From: G963923955 sp963923955 | GTDB lineage: Bacteria; Pseudomonadota; Gammaproteobacteria; Eutrophobiales; Eutrophobiaceae | Direction: 5' to 3' | NCBI GenBank assembly: GCA_963923955.1 | Contig: OZ000552.1 | Location: 1,922,001-1,986,000, forward strand | Length of the DNA: 64,000 bases | In this document: positions 9,058 through 16,894 of the stretch, piece by piece | How positions within the stretch are numbered: the stretch's first letter is position 1 | Layout: the number at the start of each line of letters is the position of its first letter | Translations under genes and position numbers: made by a program | The notes under the pieces: model-generated | Told to the model about the DNA's origin: nothing | Seen by the model: only the letters and a program-made list of their open reading frames with translations | The model's database searches: none

Positions 9058-9169
9058 ATTGCCGCAGAAAATATGCCCTGTTTGCAGGCGTTCCTTTCGC
9101 TGGCGCAAAAAATGGGCGCGGGCCTGGCATGAGGTGAAATACTGCTCAAAGGCCTGTGCCCGATCTTAA
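9041..9169 (+). CDS. DUF2256 zinc-ribbon-like mini-protein
   Basis: A 42-residue ORF overlapping the photolyase stop by 17 bases in another frame. It carries the DUF2256 pattern: a lysine-rich start, CPVC (C12, C15), FRWRKKWAR, then VKYCSKAC (C35, C39). The four cysteines suggest a small zinc knuckle. DUF2256 proteins are commonly encoded beside FeS-BCP photolyases. Function unknown. It is short and easily missed, but the family match is clear. Confidence 0.85.
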   Translation: MKKKSELPQKICPVCRRSFRWRKKWARAWHEVKYCSKACARS

Positions 9170-9202
9170 ACAAGGGAACTTGACTGGATAAGGGACACAA
9201 AG

Positions 9203-9343
9203 ATGCCCCTTGCTCCTAACCGTATGAATTGGCGGCCGCCACCAATCCCGCACTCCGAACAGCGAAGGCGGAAGGGCCTTCGCCCTGTGAAGCCTTGCGG
9301 GAATTTTGGCCAGTTTCAAGTCACAAACACTGCCGTCCCTTAA
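9203..9343 (+). CDS. Doubtful 46-residue ORF
   Basis: Open reading frame from ATG 9203 to TAA 9341-9343, with an AGGGA-like element 8-10 bases upstream. The product is rich in proline and arginine and resembles no family I recognise. It ends exactly where the convergent hydroxylase gene ends. It may be chance. Confidence 0.12.
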   Translation: MPLAPNRMNWRPPPIPHSEQRRRKGLRPVKPCGNFGQFQVTNTAVP

Positions 9344-10110
9344 TCCCCCTCGCCCAGCCGATATTCCCAGGCCTGTTGATTTTTCTTAGCATCCTGAATA
9401 TAGGGCGAGCGGCGGATCAGGCCCAGCACCAGCCGGTTCAGCCAGGTGCCCGGAGGGCGCAAGGGGCGAATCACATCGATGAACAACACAACGCGTATGC
9501 CGTCGGTATTGTTCTGCACCTGATGCTTATAGGTATCATCAAACACCAGGCATTCGCCTTCCCGCCAGTGCGCCCGCGCACCGCCCACCTCGATCCAGCA
9601 GTCTGCATTCGGCTGCGGGATCATCAGGCCCAGATGACAACGCAACAGGCCCTTATACGGCCCGCGATGTAAGGGGATATGCTTGCCGGGCGATAAAACC
9701 GAGAAGAAGGCGGTGTACATGCCGGGCACGGATTCAATGATGCGGGTCGTCTCCGGACAGAGCCGGCAATTCGCAGCAAACTTATAACCATAGCCATGCA
9801 GGAAGAAGGTCTTCCAGCGATCATCGCGCGTGATGGTGGCCTGATCTTTGGAGATGTCCTGGAAGTTGGGGAGCTTCTCCGGGTGTTCCAGTATCTGCTC
9901 CAGCTCAGCGCGTATCTTTCGCCAGTCGCTCCTTAACAACGCCAGCCAGGCAAAGTCCCGTGCCTCCAGAAAGGGTTTGTCCGGCAGGGCGGAATAGTGC
10001 ATTAACCATTTTTCTATGCGCTTGATGAACCACAGGCCCAGCGCCACGCTGAGCCGATGTTTCCTCTTCGGCCTGGCTTTCCCCCGCGCCCATCCGTTGT
10101 GCTCGCTCAT
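9340..10110 (-). CDS. Aspartyl/asparaginyl beta-hydroxylase-family dioxygenase
   Basis: A 256-residue Fe(II)/2-oxoglutarate dioxygenase of the AspH/LpxO family. Visible motifs: HIPLHRGPYKGLLRCHLGL (H144, H148, H159), DDTYKH with the distal iron ligand H196, and R206 in GIRVVLF for 2-oxoglutarate binding. LpxO members 2-hydroxylate a lipid A acyl chain; others hydroxylate ornithine lipids or proteins. The N-terminus is strongly basic with one weakly hydrophobic stretch, so a membrane-surface role is plausible. It is the last gene of a four-gene minus-strand run (CDP-alcohol phosphotransferase, DAG-kinase-like, nucleotidyltransferase-like, this). The setting suggests hydroxylation of a lipid acyl chain or head group. 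Confidence 0.85.
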   Translation of the reverse strand: MSEHNGWARGKARPKRKHRLSVALGLWFIKRIEKWLMHYSALPDKPFLEARDFAWLALLRSDWRKIRAELEQILEHPEKLPNFQDISKDQATITRDDRWKTFFLHGYGYKFAANCRLCPETTRIIESVPGMYTAFFSVLSPGKHIPLHRGPYKGLLRCHLGLMIPQPNADCWIEVGGARAHWREGECLVFDDTYKHQVQNNTDGIRVVLFIDVIRPLRPPGTWLNRLVLGLIRRSPYIQDAKKNQQAWEYRLGEGD

Positions 10111-10131
10111 GCTGTTTTCTTTAAAGAGCGA

Positions 10132-11139
10132 TTAATGCAGTGCGCCCTTGTTCAGCAGCCGCAGCAGCACGCGCCAGCCCAGCAGCAAGGGATGCCGGCG
10201 TAATTGCGGCGTTACCTCAATGCGGACACCCGTATGCCGTTCTATCTTCCAGGCGGCGTAGTCCACACAATCGGCGAAGGTAAATGCGGCCTTTGCCAGC
10301 CGCATGAGCGACAAGAGCCGCCCCTGCCAGGTGCGCACACGCCAGCGCCGCAGCGTGCGCCGACAGCGGCGCTCGTCGCTTAGACCACGATAGCGCTCAT
10401 GCGGCAGCACTTCGACCAGCCCGGCCAGGGCCGGGGCGGCGCCGGCGACTAAGCGCTGGCAATCGCCCATGTTGAGATGCGTGAGCTGGCGGGCGCGATC
10501 TGCCGGTTCCGGGCGTAATTCGGCCGCATAGGAAAGCGCCAGCCCCCTGGTCCAGATGGCCTCGCTATCGACGATGCTGTTGCCCAAAACCGGGATGCTT
10601 TCTTTGAGGAAGGTTACGGTGGCGGCGGCCAGGATCTGGTGTAAGCGAATGCGAGTAGTTTCATCTTGCGCATATACAATCCGCGTCGGCTGGGCAAAGC
10701 GCCCCCAGATGTAGGAATGAAACCAGCGAGTTGCGCCTTTTTCAAGGTCAGCCAAAGAGATAAGGCCATACTTGGCGCGCAGGCTCTGCCCCGGCTCTTG
10801 CCCTTGCCCTAGCCCCGGCCCCGGCAGTGCCAGGTAAAACACATTGGGCGGCAGGAGATGATTTAGTAATTGCAAGGATCTTTTCTTATAGGCTCGCCCA
10901 TAATCATCAACCACGACATAGAGATCGACCACGCTTTCTTTGAGGGATTGAGTATGCAAACAAGAGCCGTACAACAATATCGCCTTGATCGTAGCGCCGT
11001 AGCGCTCCTCTAAAGCGGCGACAAAGGGGGCTGGGTCAATAGTTAATTTCCTGGAACATTGCGCCGCCCGCTCGCGGACAAGCCCCTGCGGCAGCGCCTC
11101 CGGCGTTGATATTGCAGCATGACTCATATTCATTTCCAC
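10132..11139 (-). CDS. Nucleotidyltransferase-fold protein of unknown function
   Basis: A 335-residue protein. Residues about 50-80 resemble a polymerase-beta-type nucleotidyltransferase core: a strand, LLYGSC (G58-S59), then VVDLYVVVDD, where D72 and D78/D79 could be metal ligands. The usual SDIDL spacing is only partly preserved, so activity is uncertain. The C-terminal half is helical, arginine-rich and has no recognisable domain. It lies 3 bases downstream of the DAG-kinase-like gene and 21 bases upstream of the hydroxylase gene, so it belongs to the same operon and probably the same lipid pathway. Confidence 0.55.
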   Translation of the reverse strand: MEMNMSHAAISTPEALPQGLVRERAAQCSRKLTIDPAPFVAALEERYGATIKAILLYGSCLHTQSLKESVVDLYVVVDDYGRAYKKRSLQLLNHLLPPNVFYLALPGPGLGQGQEPGQSLRAKYGLISLADLEKGATRWFHSYIWGRFAQPTRIVYAQDETTRIRLHQILAAATVTFLKESIPVLGNSIVDSEAIWTRGLALSYAAELRPEPADRARQLTHLNMGDCQRLVAGAAPALAGLVEVLPHERYRGLSDERRCRRTLRRWRVRTWQGRLLSLMRLAKAAFTFADCVDYAAWKIERHTGVRIEVTPQLRRHPLLLGWRVLLRLLNKGALH

Positions 11140-11142
11140 GCC

Positions 11143-12147
11143 TTAACTCTGCGGAACCAGTATCTGGATGGTATCCGTCGCCGTGATTTCCAACTCGCCT
11201 GTGTCGTTATCGGCGCGGTAGATCTCGCCGTCAACGACAAATTCGCCCTGCATGGCAAGGGTCAATGTATGCAGGTTCTGGCTGTAATAACCATTGCTTT
11301 GCTGCAAGCGTCTTCCGTAGCCGGCCAATGCGGCGGGCAGTGCATAGAATAAACCTTTAGGGGATTGTCTCACCATCGTCGCATGGATGGGGAGGGCTTC
11401 ATCCCCCCAGTAGGGCCGGGTGCCGATCAATAAGCGCTCCAGGGTGCTGGCAAAGACGGTCAAATAATGCGTCCCCGGCAAGGCGATATGATCCGCCCTG
11501 AGCGATGCGGCATGACCATGCGGCGTGCGGTGAAACAACAGGGAGACAAGATAACGCAGCATCACCAGGCCTGAGGCGCCCTCGCCGGTCAGGCCGGTCT
11601 GCTGGATCTTATCTCTAAAAAACTTCACGCCCGCAACGATCAGGCCGGTGGCAAAGAACATCCCGTATAAGGGCCTGCCGCCGCCGCGGAGGATCTTCAA
11701 GACCGGGCGCTCTGTCAACCGGCCCATGGACGAATCGGCAAGCACGGCAGCGAGGGAATGCAATACTTTTAGCGGACTGCCGGCGATGCCGAGATCATGC
11801 GCCGTCATGTTTGTCGTGCCGGCCGGGATGGGACACAGCAGCGGCAGGCGGGTAAAAATTTTATTAGCGAATAGGTAGCTCAAGACCGCATGGAAGGTGC
11901 CGTCTCCGGCAATCACCAGCAGCAGTTGAATATTGCTGTCGGCAAACTCATCCAGGATCTGCTGAAACTCTGCCGCATTGGAACCTTCTCGGTAGCGCAC
12001 AGCGGGCAAGGCAGCGGAAAGGGCGCGGATAGCGGGTTTCCTTTTGACTCGCCCACTCAAGGGATTGCAGAGTACGCCCACTGTATCAAAAACCCTTGTC
12101 GAATTATCCGGGCTATGCGGGTTATGCGGGCCGCCGGGCCGCATCAC
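11143..12147 (-). CDS. Diacylglycerol kinase/sphingosine kinase-family protein
   Basis: A 334-residue DAGK-catalytic-domain protein. The nucleotide-binding signature is intact: GDGT at residues 81-84 and PAGTTN at 108-113, with an upstream NPLSG strand-turn (about residues 28-32). Family members phosphorylate lipid alcohols (diacylglycerol, ceramide, other long-chain alcohols) with ATP. No membrane helix is evident, as in soluble members. The start codon overlaps the stop of the CDP-alcohol phosphotransferase gene by 4 bases. In this operon it may supply a phosphorylated lipid acceptor. Confidence 0.88.
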   Translation of the reverse strand: MMRPGGPHNPHSPDNSTRVFDTVGVLCNPLSGRVKRKPAIRALSAALPAVRYREGSNAAEFQQILDEFADSNIQLLLVIAGDGTFHAVLSYLFANKIFTRLPLLCPIPAGTTNMTAHDLGIAGSPLKVLHSLAAVLADSSMGRLTERPVLKILRGGGRPLYGMFFATGLIVAGVKFFRDKIQQTGLTGEGASGLVMLRYLVSLLFHRTPHGHAASLRADHIALPGTHYLTVFASTLERLLIGTRPYWGDEALPIHATMVRQSPKGLFYALPAALAGYGRRLQQSNGYYSQNLHTLTLAMQGEFVVDGEIYRADNDTGELEITATDTIQILVPQS

Positions 12148-13337
12148 TGCACAGGCCTCCTGATGAACACACGCACCGCCAGTCTGTGCCGGTCCTGCTG
12201 CGGGTCAATTCCCTCCAGCCACGAGACCAGTGCGCCTGTGCGCTGCTTTTCCCGCCAGGCCAGCAGGGCGCGCCAGGCAAGAAACAGCGTACAGAGGCCA
12301 TGCCAGAGGATCACCAGGTACAGCCCGACATCGGGCCGCCCGGCCATATAGCCAAGCGTGAGCAATACCATGTTAGGGTTACGTCGGGCGGTGACCAGGC
12401 GATGAAAGGAATCCAGCTCGCGCCATATAAATATCGAGAAGCGCGCCAGCCATAACTCAAAGATGCCCTCGCACACCCTGCCGCCGATATAGCCCAAAAA
12501 GATCAGCCAGATGAGAACAGACAATGGCGCAGCCAGCAGGCCGCTTGCGCTCAAGCCCACCGCCCAGGCCCAGTACCAGAGGGGCGGGTGGATGAGATCC
12601 AGCCCATGATCCAGGACATTGCCCAATCTGCTTGCAGTAACCGTCACGCGCGCCAGTTTGCCATCCACAGTATCCAAAAAGGTCATGATCCAGCCCAACA
12701 ACAGGCCGGGGCCGAAATAGCCATGCCAGAATAAAAGCCCGGCCAGAATGGCCAATACCAGACTCGCCAGCGTCACCTGATTGGCCTGTATCTGGTGCTG
12801 CACACATAGCTTCGTAGCCAGCCGCGCCGGCAGCGGCCAGAGCCACTTGGTCACAAAATCCGTAACGCCCTTGTAGGAGCCGGAGAATAATTCTTTCTCT
12901 AGGGACTGGCGATTCTCTCGGCCAATAGGCAATAGAGTCAGCGCATCGTATTTTCGTAATCTAAGATCCGGGACATGGGCCAGCTCATTAACAGACCTTA
13001 TCGGCAGGCTCGGTTCGGCTTCTTCCAGTCGGCCTGAAAAGATCGCGGCGACCTTGTCGGCTATATCTCCGTGCGCCCGCACCGCCACCACAGGGCACCC
13101 GGTCTTCGTTGTCAGGATGAATGGCGCCTCGGTATCGACCAATGCCTGCAACAGACGTCCATCAAAGAGATAGTCGCCTCTTAGGTAAATGACGCTCGCA
13201 TCAGGAGGGATGGAAGCCGCCGCCTCAATCAGCGCCACGCCAGCAAGCTGGCCAAGCTGGCGCTCTAAGCGCTGTTTGCCGCGTAAGCCCCACAGCGCCA
13301 GCTCACTGTCGCCCAGGATGTGAATATAGCTTGTCAT
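12144..13337 (-). CDS. CDP-alcohol phosphatidyltransferase with a degenerate N-terminal nucleotidyltransferase-like domain
   Basis: A 397-residue protein. The CDP-alcohol signature DGx2ARx8Gx3Dx3D is complete (D225-G226, A229-R230, G239, D243, D247) inside a membrane domain of about six helices (about residues 165-370). The enzyme should therefore join a CDP-activated alcohol and an acceptor alcohol in the inner membrane. The first 150 residues (strand pattern IHILGDSELA, VIYLRGDYLFDG) resemble a decayed sugar-nucleotidyltransferase domain, an arrangement reminiscent of bifunctional inositol-phosphate cytidylyltransferase/CDP-alcohol synthases. It is the first gene of the minus-strand run 13337 to 9340, and a nucleotidyltransferase that could supply CDP-alcohol lies at 16895-17623. 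Product lipid unknown. Confidence 0.85.
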   Translation of the reverse strand: MTSYIHILGDSELALWGLRGKQRLERQLGQLAGVALIEAAASIPPDASVIYLRGDYLFDGRLLQALVDTEAPFILTTKTGCPVVAVRAHGDIADKVAAIFSGRLEEAEPSLPIRSVNELAHVPDLRLRKYDALTLLPIGRENRQSLEKELFSGSYKGVTDFVTKWLWPLPARLATKLCVQHQIQANQVTLASLVLAILAGLLFWHGYFGPGLLLGWIMTFLDTVDGKLARVTVTASRLGNVLDHGLDLIHPPLWYWAWAVGLSASGLLAAPLSVLIWLIFLGYIGGRVCEGIFELWLARFSIFIWRELDSFHRLVTARRNPNMVLLTLGYMAGRPDVGLYLVILWHGLCTLFLAWRALLAWREKQRTGALVSWLEGIDPQQDRHRLAVRVFIRRPVQ

Positions 13338-13423
13338 TTTGCTCAGGCTTTCCTTAAAGCAACTTGTGAGTCCGGCTGAAATCAGACACTATGACTTTAC
13401 AACGAATAGCTTAGTAAGCGCCA

Positions 13424-14350
13424 GTGCCGGACAAGCTAAAATTAGTCCATCTCTCTGATCCACACCTGAGCAGCCTGGAAGGGGTGCGCTGGCGTGAATT
13501 GCTGAATAAACGCCTGTTGGGCTATCTGTCCTGGCGTCTGCGCCGACGGCATGCGCATCGCCCCGAAATCCTGGCGCGGCTGCAAGAGGAGCTGCGTCGG
13601 CTAGGGGCGGAGCAGCTGATCATCAGCGGCGATCTCACGCACATCGGCACGGAAGATGAATGCCGGCAGGCGCTTACCTGGCTACGCAGGCTCGGCGAGC
13701 CTGAAGATACCATGCTTGTGCCGGGCAACCATGATCGCTACGCACCGGCCAACTGGCAACGGACGCTTGGTCTCTGGCAAAAGTACATGACCGGCGAGCA
13801 GGATGCTGCTGATTCACCCCTCTTTCCCGCCCTGCGCCGCTTAGGCGCAGTCGCCTTGATTGGGCTATCAAGCGCCGTACCGACCCTTCCCTTCCTGGCC
13901 AGCGGCCGTCTTGGGCGCGCCCAGCTTGAGGCCCTGGATCGATTGTTGGACGGGCTGAGAAAGGAGGCGCTGTTTCGCGTGCTGGTATTGCATCACGGCC
14001 CCGTGGCCGGCACCACAAGCCGGCGGCGCGGCCTTGACGATGCGAAAGAACTTCGGGAAATCCTGCACCATCGCGGCGCGGAGTTGGTCTTGCATGGGCA
14101 CGGCCATCATTTTTTTCACGGCCAGATAGAGGGCAAGATAGATTGCCAAGATAGAACCATCCCGGTATTTGGCGTACCTTCTGCCTCAGCAAGCAGCGAT
14201 AAGCCTGAGAGACGCGCCGGCTATAATGTCTATGAAATAGAAAACGCCGCAGACCACTGGCATCTAGCGGCTTGCTCGCGGGTGCTGAACAAGGCAAAGG
14301 ACCGCTTCGAGGTGAAAAAGGAATATGCGTTTGTGCTGCCGAAGATGTGA
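13424..14350 (+). CDS. Calcineurin-like metallophosphoesterase
   Basis: A 308-residue phosphoesterase with all class motifs in order: LSDPHL, GDLTHIG, GNHD, LHHGP and HGHGHH, which bind two metal ions. It starts at GTG 13424, since no ATG gives the DPH motif. It is divergent from the CDP-alcohol phosphotransferase gene across only 86 bases, so both probably share a control region. In a lipid locus it could dephosphorylate a phospholipid intermediate or cleave a nucleotide-linked one, as UDP-diacylglucosamine and CDP-alcohol pyrophosphatases of this fold do. That role is inferred from context only. Confidence 0.85.
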   Translation: MPDKLKLVHLSDPHLSSLEGVRWRELLNKRLLGYLSWRLRRRHAHRPEILARLQEELRRLGAEQLIISGDLTHIGTEDECRQALTWLRRLGEPEDTMLVPGNHDRYAPANWQRTLGLWQKYMTGEQDAADSPLFPALRRLGAVALIGLSSAVPTLPFLASGRLGRAQLEALDRLLDGLRKEALFRVLVLHHGPVAGTTSRRRGLDDAKELREILHHRGAELVLHGHGHHFFHGQIEGKIDCQDRTIPVFGVPSASASSDKPERRAGYNVYEIENAADHWHLAACSRVLNKAKDRFEVKKEYAFVLPKM

Positions 14351-14362
14351 GCAAGCACGACC

Positions 14363-14504
14363 AGAGCCTGTCTCAAAATGAGAAATTTCTCCTCTGTGCA
14401 AGGCATACGCCTCTCCAGCAGCGCAGTTCACACGAAGTAAATGAGCATTTGAGAGAAGCGAGGACACAGCACGGGCGGAAAAGGGCAATTTTGAGGCAGG
14501 TTCT
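14363..14504 (+). repeat. MITE-like element with 17-bp terminal inverted repeats
   Basis: The outer 17 bases at 14363-14379 and the reverse complement of 14488-14504 match at 15 of 17 positions (AGAGCCTGTCTCAAAAT against AGAACCTGCCTCAAAAT). The 142-base unit has no ORF and sits between the metallophosphoesterase stop and the lptG stop, which its right end overlaps. The termini resemble the CTGTCTCAAAA ends of some insertion-sequence families. No clear target-site duplication is visible. Confidence 0.5.
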
Positions 14505-15567
14505 AGGCATATCGATCCAGCCACAACTTGGCAACAAGGATCAACAACAATCCGGGCGCCAGGGCCACCAGCGGCAGGCTTAGCTCCAACAATAAACCCA
14601 CATTGGAAATAATCTGATCCAGCAGATAGACACACAGCCCGGTTAATCCCGCCAGCACCAGCCGATAGGCAACGCCGGTACGCACCGAACCCAGCACAAA
14701 GGGCACTGATAGCAGCAGCATGGCAATGGTGATCAATCCGCTGCCCAGCTTGCGCCACAGGGCGAGTGAGTAGGGCGCATCCTGCTGCTCGGTCTCACGC
14801 AGGTGGCGGATGTATTGATAGAGCTGCAGCGGCGACAGGCTCTCTGGCGGACGCGTCAAGGTGGCCAGCTGCTCGGCATCAAGAAAGGGCCGCCACTCCA
14901 GCGCCTCAATGCTGCGCGAGCGAATGTCCAGATGGCTGATCGTCTTTAGCGTAACATTGCGCAAGATCCACTCTGTATCAGTAATAATGTTTGCATAATC
15001 GGCGTGGATATATTGCTCCAGCAGGCCGTCTTGACTAAAAAAAAATATTTCTACCCCGTCCAGCCGATAGAGACTGCCGGTCTCGCTGATGCGCAGTACA
15101 TGCTTTTTATCCTTGCTCCATACGCCCAACTCCTGACCTAATTCCGTGCTCTGCTCCAGGGCCTGCGAGCGGCGCGCCAGGGCATCGTGCTGCAAGGGCG
15201 GCGCGATGAACTGCTCCAAGATCGCCAGCACAAGCACCAACAACAGGCCCACTTTGAGAGAGGCGAGACTGATCCGGGCGGGCGACAGGCCGGCGGCACG
15301 CAGCGTGATCAGCTCCTGGTTGATGGCCAATCTGCCTAAGGCGATCACATTGCCCAGCAGGGCAATAAAGGGGGCGAGCTGGATCAAACGCCGCGGCAAC
15401 AGCAGGGCGACATAGATGAAGGCATCGCGGCTGGTATAAAAGCCCTGCCCGACATCATCAAGCTGCTCGATCAGATCGAGAAAGCCAAACAAAGGCAGCA
15501 GGATGGCCGCGGCAATGAGCAGGCCCCAGAGGATCTGGCTGATCAGATAACGCTCAATGGTCAGCAT
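14503..15567 (-). CDS. lptG: LPS export ABC transporter permease LptG
   Basis: A 354-residue inner-membrane protein of the YjgP/YjgQ family. With LptF and the ATPase LptB it extracts lipopolysaccharide from the inner membrane and passes it to LptC-LptA. Six membrane helices flank a periplasmic beta-jellyroll (about residues 130-265). The N-terminal pattern TIERYLISQI, and the coupling segment with INQELITLRAAGLSP near residue 85, are typical. It begins 3 bases after the lptF stop, the usual lptF-lptG operon. Its stop codon overlaps the right end of a MITE-like repeat, which may have replaced the original 3' flank. Confidence 0.93.
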   Translation of the reverse strand: MLTIERYLISQILWGLLIAAAILLPLFGFLDLIEQLDDVGQGFYTSRDAFIYVALLLPRRLIQLAPFIALLGNVIALGRLAINQELITLRAAGLSPARISLASLKVGLLLVLVLAILEQFIAPPLQHDALARRSQALEQSTELGQELGVWSKDKKHVLRISETGSLYRLDGVEIFFFSQDGLLEQYIHADYANIITDTEWILRNVTLKTISHLDIRSRSIEALEWRPFLDAEQLATLTRPPESLSPLQLYQYIRHLRETEQQDAPYSLALWRKLGSGLITIAMLLLSVPFVLGSVRTGVAYRLVLAGLTGLCVYLLDQIISNVGLLLELSLPLVALAPGLLLILVAKLWLDRYA

Positions 15568-15570
15568 GGC

Positions 15571-16686
15571 CTATCTCAAAGAGGGGCGCCGCCGCAGCGC
15601 AGGTCGAAATTCGGGCCGAAGCGCAGGCCGAAGTTCGGACCGAAGTTCGGGCGACAAAAGTAGCAATACCACGATCAACAGCAGCGCCTGTAGCCACCAG
15701 ACACCTGGGAATTGCGCCACCACGCCCTGCTCAACCCAGCTGCGCGCCAGGCCGCTTAAGTTGTAATAGATCGCAAAGGCGAGCGCGGCAGTGAAGATCT
15801 TTTCATTCTTCCCCTGCCGGGCTGAGGAGCGGCTGAGCGGCACGGCCAACAGGGCTAATAATATGGTGGAAAAGGGACGCGACAGGCGCCACTGCAACTC
15901 GGCCACGTCCATAGGCTGCTCTGATTGCAACAGGACTAAGGTATTCGCCGCCTTGCGCTTATAGCCGATGCTGTCTTCTGGGTCTTCTAAGAAAGTCACC
16001 ATCTTCTCAAAGCGGATGACCTCATCGGCCGCGGTATCCGCAGAAAGCCGATATATCATGCCATCGAGGAGATGAATTTCTCCGCGTTGCGCAAGTTCCT
16101 GTTGGAATTGTCGGCCCTGCCGGGCCACGATCAGCTCATTGGCAGCGTCCTTTTGCAGGTAGTGAAAGACTTGCTGCATCGTGCCTGATGTCTTGTCCTG
16201 GATGTAGATCACCCGGCCGTTCTCTTCATTGCCATAGAAACGTCCCGGCTGAAAACGATCCGTATTCAGATCCGCATCAGCCCGGGCATCGACAAGATAG
16301 CTGAGCTCATAGGCCCAGGGCCGGCCGCTGATAGACAAGGCACCAACGAGCACGGCTACCGGCACGGCGAGCAGCAACACCGCCCTGACAATGCACAGGC
16401 CATTCACCCCGGCGGCGCGCAGCGCCACGATCTCCTGATCGCGGTGTAGCCGGCCAAGACCGATGACAATGGATACATAAAACGAGATCGGGATGAGCAC
16501 CTCCAGGGCGATCAGGGTCTTTAGCAGGACTAACTTCAGCATCATGACAAGCCCCAGGGTCTGGGTGATGCCGGCGGCGAGATAGCGGGCGCTGCTGAAG
16601 CTGGCAAACAGCAGGATAAGGATGCCTAACACCGCGGCCAGGGGTTTGACGATCTCCAGAACAATGTAGCGTTCTATGTTTCTCAT
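15571..16686 (-). CDS. lptF: LPS export ABC transporter permease LptF
   Basis: A 371-residue partner of LptG. It has the same architecture: RYIVLEIVKPL at the N-terminus, the coupling segment HRDQEIVALRAAGVNGL near residue 85, a periplasmic beta-jellyroll in the middle (including GRVIYIQDK), and three C-terminal helices. The end of the protein carries a short basic, proline-containing repeat encoded by four 12-base tandem units (15605-15652), which is unusual for LptF. First gene of the lptF-lptG operon, divergent from the nucleotidyltransferase at 16895. Confidence 0.93.
   Translation of the reverse strand: MRNIERYIVLEIVKPLAAVLGILILLFASFSSARYLAAGITQTLGLVMMLKLVLLKTLIALEVLIPISFYVSIVIGLGRLHRDQEIVALRAAGVNGLCIVRAVLLLAVPVAVLVGALSISGRPWAYELSYLVDARADADLNTDRFQPGRFYGNEENGRVIYIQDKTSGTMQQVFHYLQKDAANELIVARQGRQFQQELAQRGEIHLLDGMIYRLSADTAADEVIRFEKMVTFLEDPEDSIGYKRKAANTLVLLQSEQPMDVAELQWRLSRPFSTILLALLAVPLSRSSARQGKNEKIFTAALAFAIYYNLSGLARSWVEQGVVAQFPGVWWLQALLLIVVLLLLSPELRSELRPALRPEFRPALRRRPSLR
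15605..15652. repeat. Four 12-bp tandem repeats in the 3' end of lptF
   Basis: Units CGAAATTCGGGC, CGAAGCGCAGGC, CGAAGTTCGGAC and CGAAGTTCGGGC follow one another directly. They are in frame and encode the Arg-Pro-rich C-terminal tail of LptF. Copy number could change without shifting the frame. Confidence 0.8.
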
Positions 16687-16767
16687 CGCTTACATGCGCT
16701 CTCTGTAATTTTAAGGAAGACGCTGCCGCGGCTCATTAGGATCTAAGGACAAATTGATGATAGCAAT

Positions 16768-16785
16768 ATACAGCACTGACTGTAT
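16768..16785. promoter_or_regulatory. Inverted repeat in the lptF / nucleotidyltransferase divergent region
   Basis: ATACAG and CTGTAT form perfect 6-base arms around a 6-base spacer (CACTGA). It lies between two divergent genes and could be an operator. The arms are in the opposite order to a LexA box, so SOS control is not implied. No known regulator can be assigned. Confidence 0.3.
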
Positions 16786-16882
16786 GATAGGCCGCTTTCA
16801 AGGCAATGGGCACAGCAACGGCGATGCCGACAGCGCTGGAGACCTGCTATTGCGCAAGCTAAATCATGCAGCTATCAGTTGA
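16784..16882 (+). CDS. Possible 32-residue leader ORF
   Basis: Small ORF (ATG 16784, TGA 16880-16882) ending 12 bases before the nucleotidyltransferase start. The composition is protein-like (FQGNGHSNGDADSAGDLLLR), but no ribosome-binding site is visible and its start overlaps the inverted repeat. It could be a leader peptide, a gene remnant or chance. Confidence 0.15.
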   Translation: MIGRFQGNGHSNGDADSAGDLLLRKLNHAAIS

Positions 16883-16894
16883 TCAATATAACAC

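Noticed and set aside
16768..16785. Possible LexA (SOS) box
   Set aside because: The half-sites are in the order ACAG...CTGT, the reverse of the CTGT...ACAG of LexA boxes.
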